A DNA stretch of 64,000 nt, taken from NCBI RefSeq assembly GCF_005768555.2, contig NZ_VCHX02000350.1:1-64000 (forward strand), written 5' to 3'. The stretch's first letter is position 1. The number at the start of each line of letters is the position of its first letter. Source of the DNA: Streptomyces sporangiiformans. Its GTDB lineage: Bacteria; Actinomycetota; Actinomycetes; Streptomycetales; Streptomycetaceae. Below are positions 41,055 through 49,328 of this stretch, piece by piece. The notes under the pieces were generated by a model that saw only the letters and a list, made by a program, of their open reading frames with translations, made no database searches and had not been told where the DNA came from. A program made the translations under genes and the position numbers.

Positions 41055-41241
41055 CGGTTCCGGCTGCCCGCACACCGTTCGCGGTCAACGTCGCGCTTGT
41101 GCGCGCTCTCCGCGCCTTCGCGCCTTCGCGCCTCCCTCGCATCCCTGGCATCCCTGGCATCCCTCCTGAACTCTTCCTCGCCTCCCTCGGCCCCACCTTC
41201 CCCCGGCTGCCCGCACGGCCATGACACACGGGAGCCCTCCC
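41055..41241. repeat. Repeat-rich spacer between leader peptide and monooxygenase
   Basis: The 14-mer CCGGCTGCCCGCAC occurs at 41060-41073 and again at 41203-41216. Between them are short tandem repeats: GCGCCTTC (twice or more) near 41110-41130 and GCATCCCTG (three copies) near 41139-41162. The spacer may carry alternative RNA structures for attenuation, but the repeats may also be neutral slippage products. Confidence 0.5.
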
Positions 41242-42390
41242 ATGTCCGACATCCCCCTCGGCGTCCTCGACCTGATCCCGGTCCCGTCCGGCTCGACGGC
41301 GGCCGATGCCCTGCGCAACTCCGCCGACCTCGCACAGCGGGCCGAACGCCTCGGATACGCCCGCTACTGGTTCGCCGAGCACCACCTCAACCCAGGCGTG
41401 GTCGGTACGTCCCCTGCCGTCGTCCTGGCCCTGACCGCCTCCGCCACCTCCACGATCCGGCTCGGCTCCGGGGCCGTACAGCTAGGACACCGCACGGCGC
41501 TGTCCACCGTGGAGGAGTTCGGCCTGCTGGACGCACTGCACCCGGGCCGCCTCGATCTGGGCCTGGGCCGCTCGGGCGGCCGCCCGCCGGGACAACCGGC
41601 GGCCCCGCCGCCGACCGCGACCCCGGTCGTCGACGGCCGCAGCCCGAACGGCCTGCTCATCCCGCCCCGCTTCTCCTCCGAGCACCTGCTCGGCTCGCCA
41701 CGGGTCGCCCTGCAGCGCAAGCTGCTCCAGCAGCCGGGCGCCGAGTCGCAGGACTACGGCGAGCAGATCGACGACATCCTCGCCCTTCTGGAGGGCACCT
41801 ACCGCTCACCGGAGGGCGTCGAGGCGCACGTCGTCCCGGGCGAGGGCGCCGACGTGGAGGTGTGGATCCTGGGCAGCAGCGGCGGCCTGAGCGCCGAGGT
41901 CGCGGGCGCCCGGGGCCTGCGCTTCACCGCGAACTACCACGTCAGCCCGGCCACGGTCCTGGAAGCGGTGGAGGGCTACCGGGCCTTCTTCCAGCCCTCC
42001 GAGTTCCTCGACAAGCCGTACGTCAGTGTGTCGGCGGACGTCGTCGTCGCCGAGAACGACGCGACCGCTCGCGAACTCGCCACCGGCTACGGCCCGTGGG
42101 TCCGCAGCATCCGCACCGCCGAGGGCGCCATCGAGTTCCCGACACCGGAGGAGGCACGCGCCCACCCGTGGACGGACGGGGACCGGGCCCTGGTCCAGGA
42201 CCGCCTCGACACCCAGTTCGTCGGCTCCCCGGCCCGCGTGGCGGGCCGGCTGGAACAGCTCCAGGAGGCCACGGGCGCCGACGAGTTGCTCATCACGACG
42301 ATCACCCACGACCACGCGGACCGGGTCCGCTCGTACGAACTGCTCGCGGAGGAATGGCGCCGCCGGGGTCACTCCTCCCAGTCGAGCTGA
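41242..42390 (+). CDS. LLM-class (luciferase-like) flavin-dependent monooxygenase
   Basis: A 382-residue enzyme of the bacterial luciferase-like superfamily. LGVLDLIPVPSGSTAADALRNSADLAQRAERLGYARYWFAEHH is the typical N-terminal barrel strand, and the FMN/F420-binding pattern LGSGAVQLGHRTALSTVEEFGLLDALHPGRLDLGLGRSGG follows. The C-terminal FVGSPARVAGRLEQLQEATGADELLITT is standard. The reaction is oxygenation of an aldehyde, amine or sulfonate; the leader peptide in front points to sulfur metabolism. ATG at 41242 follows GGGAG; an earlier ATG at 41221 has no such site. Confidence 0.88.
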   Translation: MSDIPLGVLDLIPVPSGSTAADALRNSADLAQRAERLGYARYWFAEHHLNPGVVGTSPAVVLALTASATSTIRLGSGAVQLGHRTALSTVEEFGLLDALHPGRLDLGLGRSGGRPPGQPAAPPPTATPVVDGRSPNGLLIPPRFSSEHLLGSPRVALQRKLLQQPGAESQDYGEQIDDILALLEGTYRSPEGVEAHVVPGEGADVEVWILGSSGGLSAEVAGARGLRFTANYHVSPATVLEAVEGYRAFFQPSEFLDKPYVSVSADVVVAENDATARELATGYGPWVRSIRTAEGAIEFPTPEEARAHPWTDGDRALVQDRLDTQFVGSPARVAGRLEQLQEATGADELLITTITHDHADRVRSYELLAEEWRRRGHSSQSS

Positions 42391-42650
42391 TGCTCGGGAG
42401 TGCCCACCGACCGGCCGTGGGCGATCGCTTCGGCGCGCCCCGCATCGTCGCCGCGTCGATAGCGGCTGATCCGATATGCGGCTGGCGCCGCGTGGCCTTC
42501 CGGGCGAAGACGACCACGCGCTCGTCACCGGCGGTGAAGTCGGCGTACCAGCCGTTCTCCGGTTCCACGCCTCGGCGAACGCGTCCGCGACCCCGGCGAT
42601 GTCGTCGCCGTCGGTCTCCCGCTCGATCAGCGTCCACAGCTGGGGCTGCC
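42369..42650 (-). pseudogene. Frameshifted remnant of a small conserved protein
   Basis: Minus-strand DNA codes in three successive frames: PQLWTLIERETDGDDIAGVA with ADAFAEAW, then ENGWYADFTAGDERVVVFAR, then GRAEAIAHGRSVGTPEHQLDWEE and a stop (42369-42371). Together they make a credible ~90-residue protein without a start, broken by two frameshifts near 42575 and 42480. The family is not recognised. It overlaps the end of the monooxygenase gene. Sequencing errors could mimic this, but two shifts plus a missing start favour decay. Confidence 0.6.
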
Positions 42651-42781
42651 TTGGGCCGGTCCTTGGGCGCGGAAATGCGCTGGCGTGCGTATTTCTGCTG
42701 GTCGTGCTGGACTGGATGGGTGGGAATCGGCGTTTCCATGCGAGTGACAGCACCAGCATTCACCGGATACGGGAGGTGCTT

Positions 42782-43183
42782 ATGTCTGGTCACGCCGGCA
42801 AGGCTCGAAACATCTTTCTCGTGTGGTTGGTCTGGCCCCTGATCACGCTGGGTATCTACCACCTCGTCTGGTACTACAAGGTGAATCGCGAGGCCCGCGA
42901 CTTGGACCCGCGCATCGAGGTCAACCCTGTGCTGTCCCTCCTGGCCATCACTCTCGGCTGGGTGCTGATCGTTCCCCCGTTCGTCTCGGTCTACAACACG
43001 GGCCAGCGCATTGCGAGAATGCAGCAGTCGGCCGGGATGCAGCCCACCTGCAATCCCTGGATCGGGGTCATCCTCCTGATTGTCGCCGGCCTGTATCCGC
43101 TGTACTACCAGCACGAGCTGAATCAGATCTGGAGTCATTACCAGAACCCGGTCGAGGGCGAGCCGGTCCCCCTCGCGGTGTGA
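42782..43183 (+). CDS. DUF4234-family membrane protein
   Basis: A 133-residue protein with the DUF4234 signature: a first helix with LVWLVWPLITLGIYHLVWYYKVNRE, then NPVLSLLAITLGWVLIVPPFVSVYNTGQRI and a third helix PWIGVILLIVAGLYPLYYQHELN. Function unknown; such proteins are integral membrane proteins. ATG at 42782 follows GGGAGG at good spacing. Confidence 0.85.
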   Translation: MSGHAGKARNIFLVWLVWPLITLGIYHLVWYYKVNREARDLDPRIEVNPVLSLLAITLGWVLIVPPFVSVYNTGQRIARMQQSAGMQPTCNPWIGVILLIVAGLYPLYYQHELNQIWSHYQNPVEGEPVPLAV

Positions 43184-43241
43184 TCTTGCCTGTGCAGCAT
43201 CCCGGTTGACGGCTCGTCAGGCACTTGGGTTTGCTGCCGTC

Positions 43242-43691
43242 GTGACGGATCTCCTCATCAAACGCGTGGACGGCGACGCCGCTCTCCAGGACCTCAAGGA
43301 CTGGCAGCACGTCCACAACGTGGTCGTCCCTCCGTTCCACCTGCCCCTCGACGCCGTCCGGGAGCGTGCTGGGCGCAATCACATGGACGTCGCGTACGTC
43401 GGCGACGTCCTCGTGGGGTGCTCGACGGTCCGCCCGCCGGAGGGCGACGAGGCCGTGGTCACGGTGATCGCGCGAGTGCTCGCCGAGCACCGACGGCAGG
43501 GGTTCGGCGAGCAGTTGTACGCGCGCGGGCTGGAGCGGGCGCGGGAGTCGGGCGCCGGAGTGATCGAGACGCTCGTCCTGGAGTCCAACCAGGACGGGCT
43601 GCGGTTCGCGCTGAAGCACGGGTTCGCCGAGGTCGAGCGCTACGTCCTGCCAGGGCTGACGATCCCGGAGATCGCGCTGCGGCTGTCCTGA
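43242..43691 (+). CDS. GNAT-family N-acetyltransferase
   Basis: A 149-residue acetyltransferase with the GNAT core: VIARVLAEHRRQGFGEQLYARGLERARESGA is the acetyl-CoA binding motif A (RxxGxG/A variant HRRQGFG), and VLESNQDGLRFALKHGFAEVERYV the motif B region. Substrate unknown. The GTG at 43242 is the family-length start, without an obvious ribosome-binding site. The stop abuts a 12-bp tandem repeat. Confidence 0.85.
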   Translation: MTDLLIKRVDGDAALQDLKDWQHVHNVVVPPFHLPLDAVRERAGRNHMDVAYVGDVLVGCSTVRPPEGDEAVVTVIARVLAEHRRQGFGEQLYARGLERARESGAGVIETLVLESNQDGLRFALKHGFAEVERYVLPGLTIPEIALRLS

Positions 43692-43699
43692 CCGCGAAC

Positions 43700-43759
43700 G
43701 TCACGGCTCATGTCACAGCTCTCGCCACGGCTCTCGTCACGGCTCACGTCACGGTTCGG
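43700..43759. repeat. Tandem 12-bp repeat, five copies
   Basis: Five consecutive 12-mers read GTCACGGCTCAT, GTCACAGCTCTC, GCCACGGCTCTC, GTCACGGCTCAC and GTCACGGTTCGG. They fill the 69 bp between the convergent stops of the GNAT and KstD-like genes almost exactly. Copies have diverged slightly. No coding role; a slippage or termination role is possible. Confidence 0.8.
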
Positions 43760-43760
43760 T

Positions 43761-45587
43761 TCACGTCCGCGCCGCGATGTCCCGCGCCGCTATGTACCCG
43801 AACGTCATCGCGGGCCCGATCGTCGAGCCCGCCCCCGCGTAACTGCGCCCCATGACGGCGGCGCTGGCGTTGCCCGCCGCGTACAGCCCGGGGATCACCG
43901 AGCCGTCCGGGCGGAGTACCCGGGCCCGGGCGTCGGTGAGCAGGCCGCCCTTGGTGCCGAGGTCGCCCGGCACGAGCCGGAAGGCGTAGTAGGGCGCCGC
44001 CCACAGGGGCGCCAGGCACGAGTTGGGGCGGACCGACGGGTCCGTGTAGTAGTGGTCGTACGCGCTGTCGCCGCGCCCGAAGTCGGTGTCCTCGCCCTTC
44101 CTGGCAAGGGAGTTGAAGCGGTCGACGGTCGTGCGGAGGGCGGCGGAGGGCACCCCGATCGAGGCGGCCAGCCCGTCCAGTGTCCACGCCTTGTGGACGG
44201 CGCCGGAGTCGTACCAGGAGTCGGGGAACACGAAGGTCGGAGCGACGTCCTTGAACAGGTAGCGGTTGCGGTAGTTCTGGTCGACGATCAGCCAGGCCGG
44301 GATGTGCGGCGCGGTCGGCGTGTCACGGTCGTACATGGTGTGGACGACATCGCTGTACGGCGCCGCCTCGTTGACGAAGCGCGCCCCGGCCGCGTTGACG
44401 ACGAGTCCGCCGGGCAGGGTGCGTTCGGCGAGGCAGAAGTACGGCTGGCCGGGCAGCGGGATCGCCGGGCCCCACCAGGCGTCGTCCATCAACCCCAATG
44501 CGGCGCCCGCCCGTTCGCCCGCCCGGATGCCGTCGCCGGTGTTCTCCTTGGCGCCGACCGTCCACGCGGTGCCGATGGGCTGCTGCTGGTACCGCTCGCG
44601 CATCGCCGCGTTGTGCTCGAAGCCGCCGGAACCGACGATGACGCCGCGGCGGGCGCGGAGCAGTCCGGGGGCGCCGTCCTTGGTGACGACCGCGCCGGTG
44701 ACGGCGCCGTTCTCCCTGTGCAGGTCGGTCAGCGGAGTGTTCAGCCACACCGGCACGTCGGCCGCGAGCAGCCCTGCCCGCAACCCCGCCGCCAGCGACT
44801 GCCCCATGGTGAGCGGCTTCTGGCCCAGCAGCGCCGCCCTCGTCCCCCGAGCGAGGCACTCGGTGGCCACCGCGAGGCCCTTCACGCTGACCGCGGACAG
44901 GACCAGCCACTTGTAGTCGGCGCTGAAGACGACCATGCCGGCCGGGACCGTCATGTACGACGGGTTCAGGCGGGCCAGCTCCGCGCCCAGGATGTTCCCG
45001 TCGAGCTGGTCGGGCTCGATGGAGCGGCCGTTCGGCAGACCGCCGGGCAGCTCCGGGTAGTAGTCGCTGTACCCCTCCATCCAGCGGAAGCGCAGCGGGC
45101 TGTGGGCCATGACGAAGGAGAGCATGGCGGGCCCGTGGTCGAGGAAGGCCTTCTGCCGGTCGGCGGGAACGTCGTCGCCGACCACGGCCGCGAGGTAGGC
45201 GGCGGCCTTCGCCGGGGTGTCGGGCACTCCCGCGCCCAGGATGACGGAGTTGTTCGGGATCCAGATGCCCGCGCCGGACCGGGCCGCCGAGCCGCCGAAG
45301 GTGGCGGCCTTCTCCACGACGACGCAGCTCAGGCCCCGCTTGGCGGCGGTGAGCGCGGCGGTCATCCCGGCGGCTCCGGAGCCGATGACCACGACGTCGT
45401 ACGTGCCGAGGAGGGGCAGGTCGGCGGCGGCGTCCGCGGCGGGCGCGGCGTCGGCGGCTTCAGCGGCGTCGGCGAACTGAGGCAGCCCGGTGGTGAGGGC
45501 GAGCCCGGCTCCCGCGGCGCCGAGTACCCGGCGGCGCGAGGGGGCGGACAGCGACGTACGTCTGACGGGATCCGCGTGGGTGGACAT
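43761..45587 (-). CDS. KstD/fumarate-reductase-like flavoprotein, Tat-exported
   Basis: A 608-residue FAD enzyme. The N-terminus has twin arginines (SRRRVLGAAGAGLALT), so Tat export is likely. The Rossmann motif YDVVVIGSGAAGMTAALTAAKRG comes near residue 63, followed by VEKAATFGGSAARSGAGIWIPNN, and the C-terminal block GDLGTKGGLLTDARARVLRPDGSVIPGLYAAGNASA binds FAD. This is the 3-ketosteroid-delta1-dehydrogenase/flavocytochrome c group. The catalytic residues of KstD were not all verified, so the substrate (steroid or other) is open. ATG at 45587 follows GGAGAG. Confidence 0.85.
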   Translation of the reverse strand: MSTHADPVRRTSLSAPSRRRVLGAAGAGLALTTGLPQFADAAEAADAAPAADAAADLPLLGTYDVVVIGSGAAGMTAALTAAKRGLSCVVVEKAATFGGSAARSGAGIWIPNNSVILGAGVPDTPAKAAAYLAAVVGDDVPADRQKAFLDHGPAMLSFVMAHSPLRFRWMEGYSDYYPELPGGLPNGRSIEPDQLDGNILGAELARLNPSYMTVPAGMVVFSADYKWLVLSAVSVKGLAVATECLARGTRAALLGQKPLTMGQSLAAGLRAGLLAADVPVWLNTPLTDLHRENGAVTGAVVTKDGAPGLLRARRGVIVGSGGFEHNAAMRERYQQQPIGTAWTVGAKENTGDGIRAGERAGAALGLMDDAWWGPAIPLPGQPYFCLAERTLPGGLVVNAAGARFVNEAAPYSDVVHTMYDRDTPTAPHIPAWLIVDQNYRNRYLFKDVAPTFVFPDSWYDSGAVHKAWTLDGLAASIGVPSAALRTTVDRFNSLARKGEDTDFGRGDSAYDHYYTDPSVRPNSCLAPLWAAPYYAFRLVPGDLGTKGGLLTDARARVLRPDGSVIPGLYAAGNASAAVMGRSYAGAGSTIGPAMTFGYIAARDIAART

Positions 45588-45797
45588 GGCAGGTCTCTCC
45601 AGTCTGGTCAGGGAAAGGGAGGCCGTGCTGTGCCGCCCGGGACACGACGGGCCCGGGCGCCCCGTTTCTGATACAGAGTCAGGAATGTGACGCGGGGACC
45701 GGGGTGAAGTCAAGGGGTACGCCATCCGGAGCCCTGCGCTCCTCCCGTACGACCGCTTCGGCATGTCACCGCCGGGCGCTCCCGTAGCGTGAGCCGT

Positions 45798-46475
45798 ATG
45801 CGCGTGCTGGTCGTCGAGGACGAGGAACGGTTCGCGGCCGGGCTCAGGGACGGGCTGGAGGCCGAGGGCTTCGCCGTGGACATCGCGCTCGACGGGGTCG
45901 ACGGACTGTGGATGGCCCGCGAGAACGCGTACGACGCGATCGTCCTCGACATCATGCTGCCGCGCCTCAACGGCTACCGGGTCTGCCGGGCGCTGCGCGG
46001 CGAGGGCGACTGGACGCCGATCCTGATGCTCACCGCCAAGGAGGGCGAGTGGGACGAGGTGGAGGGCCTCGACACCGGCGCCGACGACTACCTCACCAAG
46101 CCCGTCTCGTACGCCGTGCTGCTCGCCCGGCTGCGGGCACTGCTGCGCCGTGACGCGCGCGAGCGGCCCGCCGTGCTCACGGTGGGCGACCTGCGGCTGG
46201 ACCCGGCCGCACGCACGGTCACCCGAGGCGGACGCCAAGTCGAGCTCACCGCAAGGGAGTTGGCCGTGCTGGAGTTTCTGATGCGGCGGACGGGCGAAGC
46301 CCTGACCAAGCGGACGATCCTCGACCATGTGTGGGGCGACGACTTCGAGGGCGATCCGAACATCGTCGAGGTGTATGTGCGGCGTCTGCGGAACAAGGTG
46401 GACCGGCCGTTCGGGAGGGAGTCGCTGCTGACCGTGCGGGGGCACGGGTATCGGCTGGTGCCGGATGGCGAGTGA
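45798..46475 (+). CDS. OmpR-family response regulator
   Basis: A 225-residue response regulator. The receiver domain has the acidic pair VVEDEE, the phosphorylation site Asp51 in IVLDIMLP, and Lys in YLTKPVSY. The C-terminal winged helix (LTARELAVLEFLMRRTGEALTKRTILDHVWGDDFEGDPNIVEVYVRRLRNKV) is of the OmpR/PhoB type. An upstream GTG (45789) is also possible. It overlaps the histidine kinase gene by 11 nt. It may bind the TTCA repeats upstream of the lipoprotein gene two genes on. Confidence 0.9.
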   Translation: MRVLVVEDEERFAAGLRDGLEAEGFAVDIALDGVDGLWMARENAYDAIVLDIMLPRLNGYRVCRALRGEGDWTPILMLTAKEGEWDEVEGLDTGADDYLTKPVSYAVLLARLRALLRRDARERPAVLTVGDLRLDPAARTVTRGGRQVELTARELAVLEFLMRRTGEALTKRTILDHVWGDDFEGDPNIVEVYVRRLRNKVDRPFGRESLLTVRGHGYRLVPDGE

Positions 46476-47739
46476 GATGGCGGGTGAGGTGGCGGGCGAG
46501 CGGGCCGGCCGTGGGGCCGGGGCGCGGTTGCGGGCCGTGCGCGTGCGGGCCACCCTCATCGCCGTACTGGCCGTCGCCCTCGCCCTGGTCGTCGGGGGCG
46601 TGGCACTGGTGCTGGCGCTGCGGGCCGAACTGAGCAACGACGTACGGGACGCCGCGCGGATCCGCGCCCGGGAGGTGGCCCGGGTGATCGAGGCGGGCCG
46701 AGGGGTGCCCGAGGTGTCCGTGACCGATCCGGACGAGGAGTTCCTGCAGGTCGTCGACGAGGAGGGAAGGGTCGTCGCGGCGAGCTCGAACGCCGAGGGC
46801 CTCCCGGCGCTGGCCCGGCTGCGGCCCGGCGGCAGCACCGAGGTCGACACCCCGCTCGACGAGGACCCGTTCCTGGTGGTGGCGGTCGGGGCGCGGGACG
46901 GCGACCGGCGGCTGACGGTCCTGGACGGCCGTACGCCCGCCGGGGTCGCCGAGGCCACGTCGACGGTCACCCGGCTGCTGCTCATCGGCCTGCCGGTGCT
47001 GCTGGTCCTGGCGGCCGCCGCGACCTGGGCGGCCGTGGGGAGGGCGCTGCGGAGGGTGGCACGGGCCGAGGCCGCGCAGCGGCGCTTCGTGTCGGACGCC
47101 TCCCACGAACTGCGTTCGCCCGTCGCCACGGTCCGGCAGCACGCCGAGGTGGCCCTCGCACACCCCGGGCGCGCGGACACCGGGGCGCTGGCCGGGACGG
47201 TGCTCGACGAGGCCATGCGGATGCAGCGCCTCGTCGACGATCTCCTTCTCCTCGCCCGGGCCGACGAGGACGCGATCCGGCTGCGACGGCGCCCCCTCGA
47301 CCTGGACGACCTGGTCTTCGAGGAGGCCCGGCGGCTGCGGGAACGGGGTGACGGCCCGCGGATCGACAGCGCGGGGGTGTCGGCGGGGCGGGTGCTGGGC
47401 GACGAGGACACGCTGCGCCGCGTGGTCCGCAACCTCGCCGAGAACGCGGCCCGGCACGCCCGCTCCCGGGTCGCCCTGACGCTCGTGAGCGCCGGCGGGG
47501 CCGTACGCCTGGACGTGGACGACGACGGGCCCGGGGTGCCGGAGGGGGAGCGCGGGCGGATCTTCGAGCGCTTCGTACGGCTGGACGAGGCCCGTGCGCG
47601 GGGAGAGGGCGGGGCCGGGCTGGGGCTGCCGATCGTCGCCGAGCTGGTGGCGGCGCACGGGGGGACGGTGACGGTGGGAACGGCGCCGGAGCTGGGCGGG
47701 GCGCGGTTCACCGTGACGTTGCCGGCTGCTGGGGAGTGA
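46465..47739 (+). CDS. Sensor histidine kinase
   Basis: A 424-residue membrane kinase with two membrane helices (about residues 31-52 and 171-190) around an extracytoplasmic sensor region of ~115 residues. The H-box is FVSDASHELRSP with His214; N-box NLAENAARHA, G1 DDDGPGVPEGERGRIFERF and G2 GGAGLGLPIVAELVAAHGG are intact. It pairs with the preceding response regulator, with which it overlaps by 11 nt. The signal is unknown. Confidence 0.9.
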   Translation: MASEMAGEVAGERAGRGAGARLRAVRVRATLIAVLAVALALVVGGVALVLALRAELSNDVRDAARIRAREVARVIEAGRGVPEVSVTDPDEEFLQVVDEEGRVVAASSNAEGLPALARLRPGGSTEVDTPLDEDPFLVVAVGARDGDRRLTVLDGRTPAGVAEATSTVTRLLLIGLPVLLVLAAAATWAAVGRALRRVARAEAAQRRFVSDASHELRSPVATVRQHAEVALAHPGRADTGALAGTVLDEAMRMQRLVDDLLLLARADEDAIRLRRRPLDLDDLVFEEARRLRERGDGPRIDSAGVSAGRVLGDEDTLRRVVRNLAENAARHARSRVALTLVSAGGAVRLDVDDDGPGVPEGERGRIFERFVRLDEARARGEGGAGLGLPIVAELVAAHGGTVTVGTAPELGGARFTVTLPAAGE

Positions 47740-47768
47740 CCCTCCCCAGGGCCCCGGACTGACAGCGC

Positions 47769-47795
47769 GTTCAGGTGCGTTCAGCGTCCGTTCAG
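47769..47795 (+). promoter_or_regulatory. Three GTTCAG direct repeats (PhoP-box-like) before the lipoprotein
   Basis: GTTCAG occurs at 47769-47774, 47779-47784 and 47790-47795, i.e. spaced 10 and 11 bp. OmpR/PhoB-family regulators bind such head-to-tail repeats with 10-11 bp periodicity, and the Streptomyces PhoP unit has the form GTTCACC every 11 bp. The repeats lie 50-76 bp before the lipoprotein ATG. They may be targets of the adjacent response regulator or of PhoP. Confidence 0.55.
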
Positions 47796-47844
47796 CGGGC
47801 GTGCGGGACGCTCATGGCAGGCCACACGGTCGAAGGAGGCCGCC

Positions 47845-49185
47845 ATGAACACCCACCGCCGCGTCCTGCTGACCGGAGCTCCCGTGACCGCCGCCGTGCT
47901 ACTGGCCGGGGCGTGTTCAGCGGAGGCCATGGGCGACGGGGCGAAGCAGAGCGAGTGCATCCATGTCGTCGACGAGGGCACGGGCCAGACGGGCGCCGAG
48001 TGCCTGCCCACGGCATCCGCGAAGGACCGGGTCGACCTCACCGAGCCGCGCTTCACCCACCCGACCCGGATCACCAACCCGCTCCACCCCACCAGCGAGG
48101 TCACGCAGACCATCCTGGGCGGACAAGTGGACGGCAAACCGTTCCGCACCGAGGTCAGCCTGCTGCCCGGCACGAAGACCATCGAGTGGGACGGCAGGTC
48201 GGTCGAGGCCCGCATCAGCCAGTACGTCGCATTCTCCGACGGCCGGATCCAGGAGGTCGCCCTCGACTGGTACGCGCAGGCCGACGACGGTTCCGTCTGG
48301 TACCTCGGCGAGGACGTCTTCAACTACGAGGACGGGGTCGTCGCCGACACCGAGGGCACCTGGCAGGCGGGCCGCGACAAGGCGCCGCCCGCGATGATCA
48401 TGCCCGCGGCTCCGCAGAAGGGCGACGTCTACCGGCCCGAGAACCTTCCGGAGATCGTCTTCGAGGAGGTCACCGTCCAGTCCGTGGACCAGACCGTCGA
48501 GGGACCCTACGGCAGGATCGACGGCGCGATCACGGTCCGCGAGCTGCACATGGACGGCTCGACCGAGGAGAAGGTGTTCGCGCCGGGGTACGGGGAGTTC
48601 TCGACCGGCACCGAGGGCGGCGACCAGGAGGCCGTGTCGCTCGCGGCGCCCACCGACGCGAAGCCCGGGGCGCTGCCCGACCGGCTCGTCGCCCTGAACC
48701 GCGCGGCCGTCGCCGCGCAGGAGTCGCCGGGGACCGCCACCGTCCGCGAGGTCCGCGACACATGGGACGCCTACCGTGCCTCGGATGCCGTACCGGAGTT
48801 GCTGCAGCGGCAGATGGAGCGTGATGTCGTGGCGCTGGAGAAGGCCGGGACCAGTGCTGAAGCGGTGGGGCCCGCTCTCCGCGTCGCGCAGAACGTGACG
48901 GATCTGCGGCTGCGGTACGAGTCCGTGCCGACGGTCGACAACGACCGACTCGCCCTGTGGGCACGGCAGTTGGGCATCGACGTGAAGGCCGGGGACGCGG
49001 GGGCGGTGGCCGGCGACGTGACCGGGCTGGAGTTGGTGTGGGAGCGGGTGCGTCAGCAGGAGGCGGATGCGCCAGTGGGCACGGACCTCACGGAGCTCCG
49101 GACCGCGGCGGACCGGAAGGACATGGCCGAGGTGGCGCGACTCGCACCTCAACTGATGGACCACATCAGCGCCGCGTTCGGCTGA
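47845..49185 (+). CDS. Putative lipoprotein of unknown function
   Basis: A 446-residue exported lipoprotein; the lipobox is LAGAC (Cys24). The middle (residues 60-250) is beta-rich with TRITNPLHPTSEVTQTILGGQVDGKPFRTEVSLLPGTKTIEWDG. The last 160 residues are helical and could be a coiled-coil domain (ERDVVALEKAGTSAEAVGPALRVAQNV). No family is recognised. It follows the two-component system and carries TTCA repeats upstream, so it is probably controlled by a response regulator. Possible envelope-stress sensor or binding protein. Confidence 0.75.
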   Translation: MNTHRRVLLTGAPVTAAVLLAGACSAEAMGDGAKQSECIHVVDEGTGQTGAECLPTASAKDRVDLTEPRFTHPTRITNPLHPTSEVTQTILGGQVDGKPFRTEVSLLPGTKTIEWDGRSVEARISQYVAFSDGRIQEVALDWYAQADDGSVWYLGEDVFNYEDGVVADTEGTWQAGRDKAPPAMIMPAAPQKGDVYRPENLPEIVFEEVTVQSVDQTVEGPYGRIDGAITVRELHMDGSTEEKVFAPGYGEFSTGTEGGDQEAVSLAAPTDAKPGALPDRLVALNRAAVAAQESPGTATVREVRDTWDAYRASDAVPELLQRQMERDVVALEKAGTSAEAVGPALRVAQNVTDLRLRYESVPTVDNDRLALWARQLGIDVKAGDAGAVAGDVTGLELVWERVRQQEADAPVGTDLTELRTAADRKDMAEVARLAPQLMDHISAAFG

Positions 49186-49328
49186 TTCATTGCGCGTGGC
49201 CTGACAGCACCTACCACGATCCGAAGGGGCACGGGATGCAAATGCGAGAACGCATCACGCCGTGCTGGAGGCTGCGCTTTCGTGGTGGGACAACCTCTTT
49301 GTGATCTCTGTGTGCTGCGCGAGGTGGA

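Noticed and set aside
43700..43759. Possible CRISPR array
   Set aside because: The 12-bp repeats are contiguous with no spacers; they are simple tandem repeats.
43761..47711. 1316-residue minus-strand frame
   Set aside because: Only the part up to 45587 is the KstD-like enzyme; the remainder lies antisense to the two-component genes.
49236..49304. 22-residue frame MQMRERITPCWRLRFRGGTT plus two residues
   Set aside because: It has a GGGGCACGGG upstream but no known leader-peptide pattern and no gene relation; kept out for lack of evidence.
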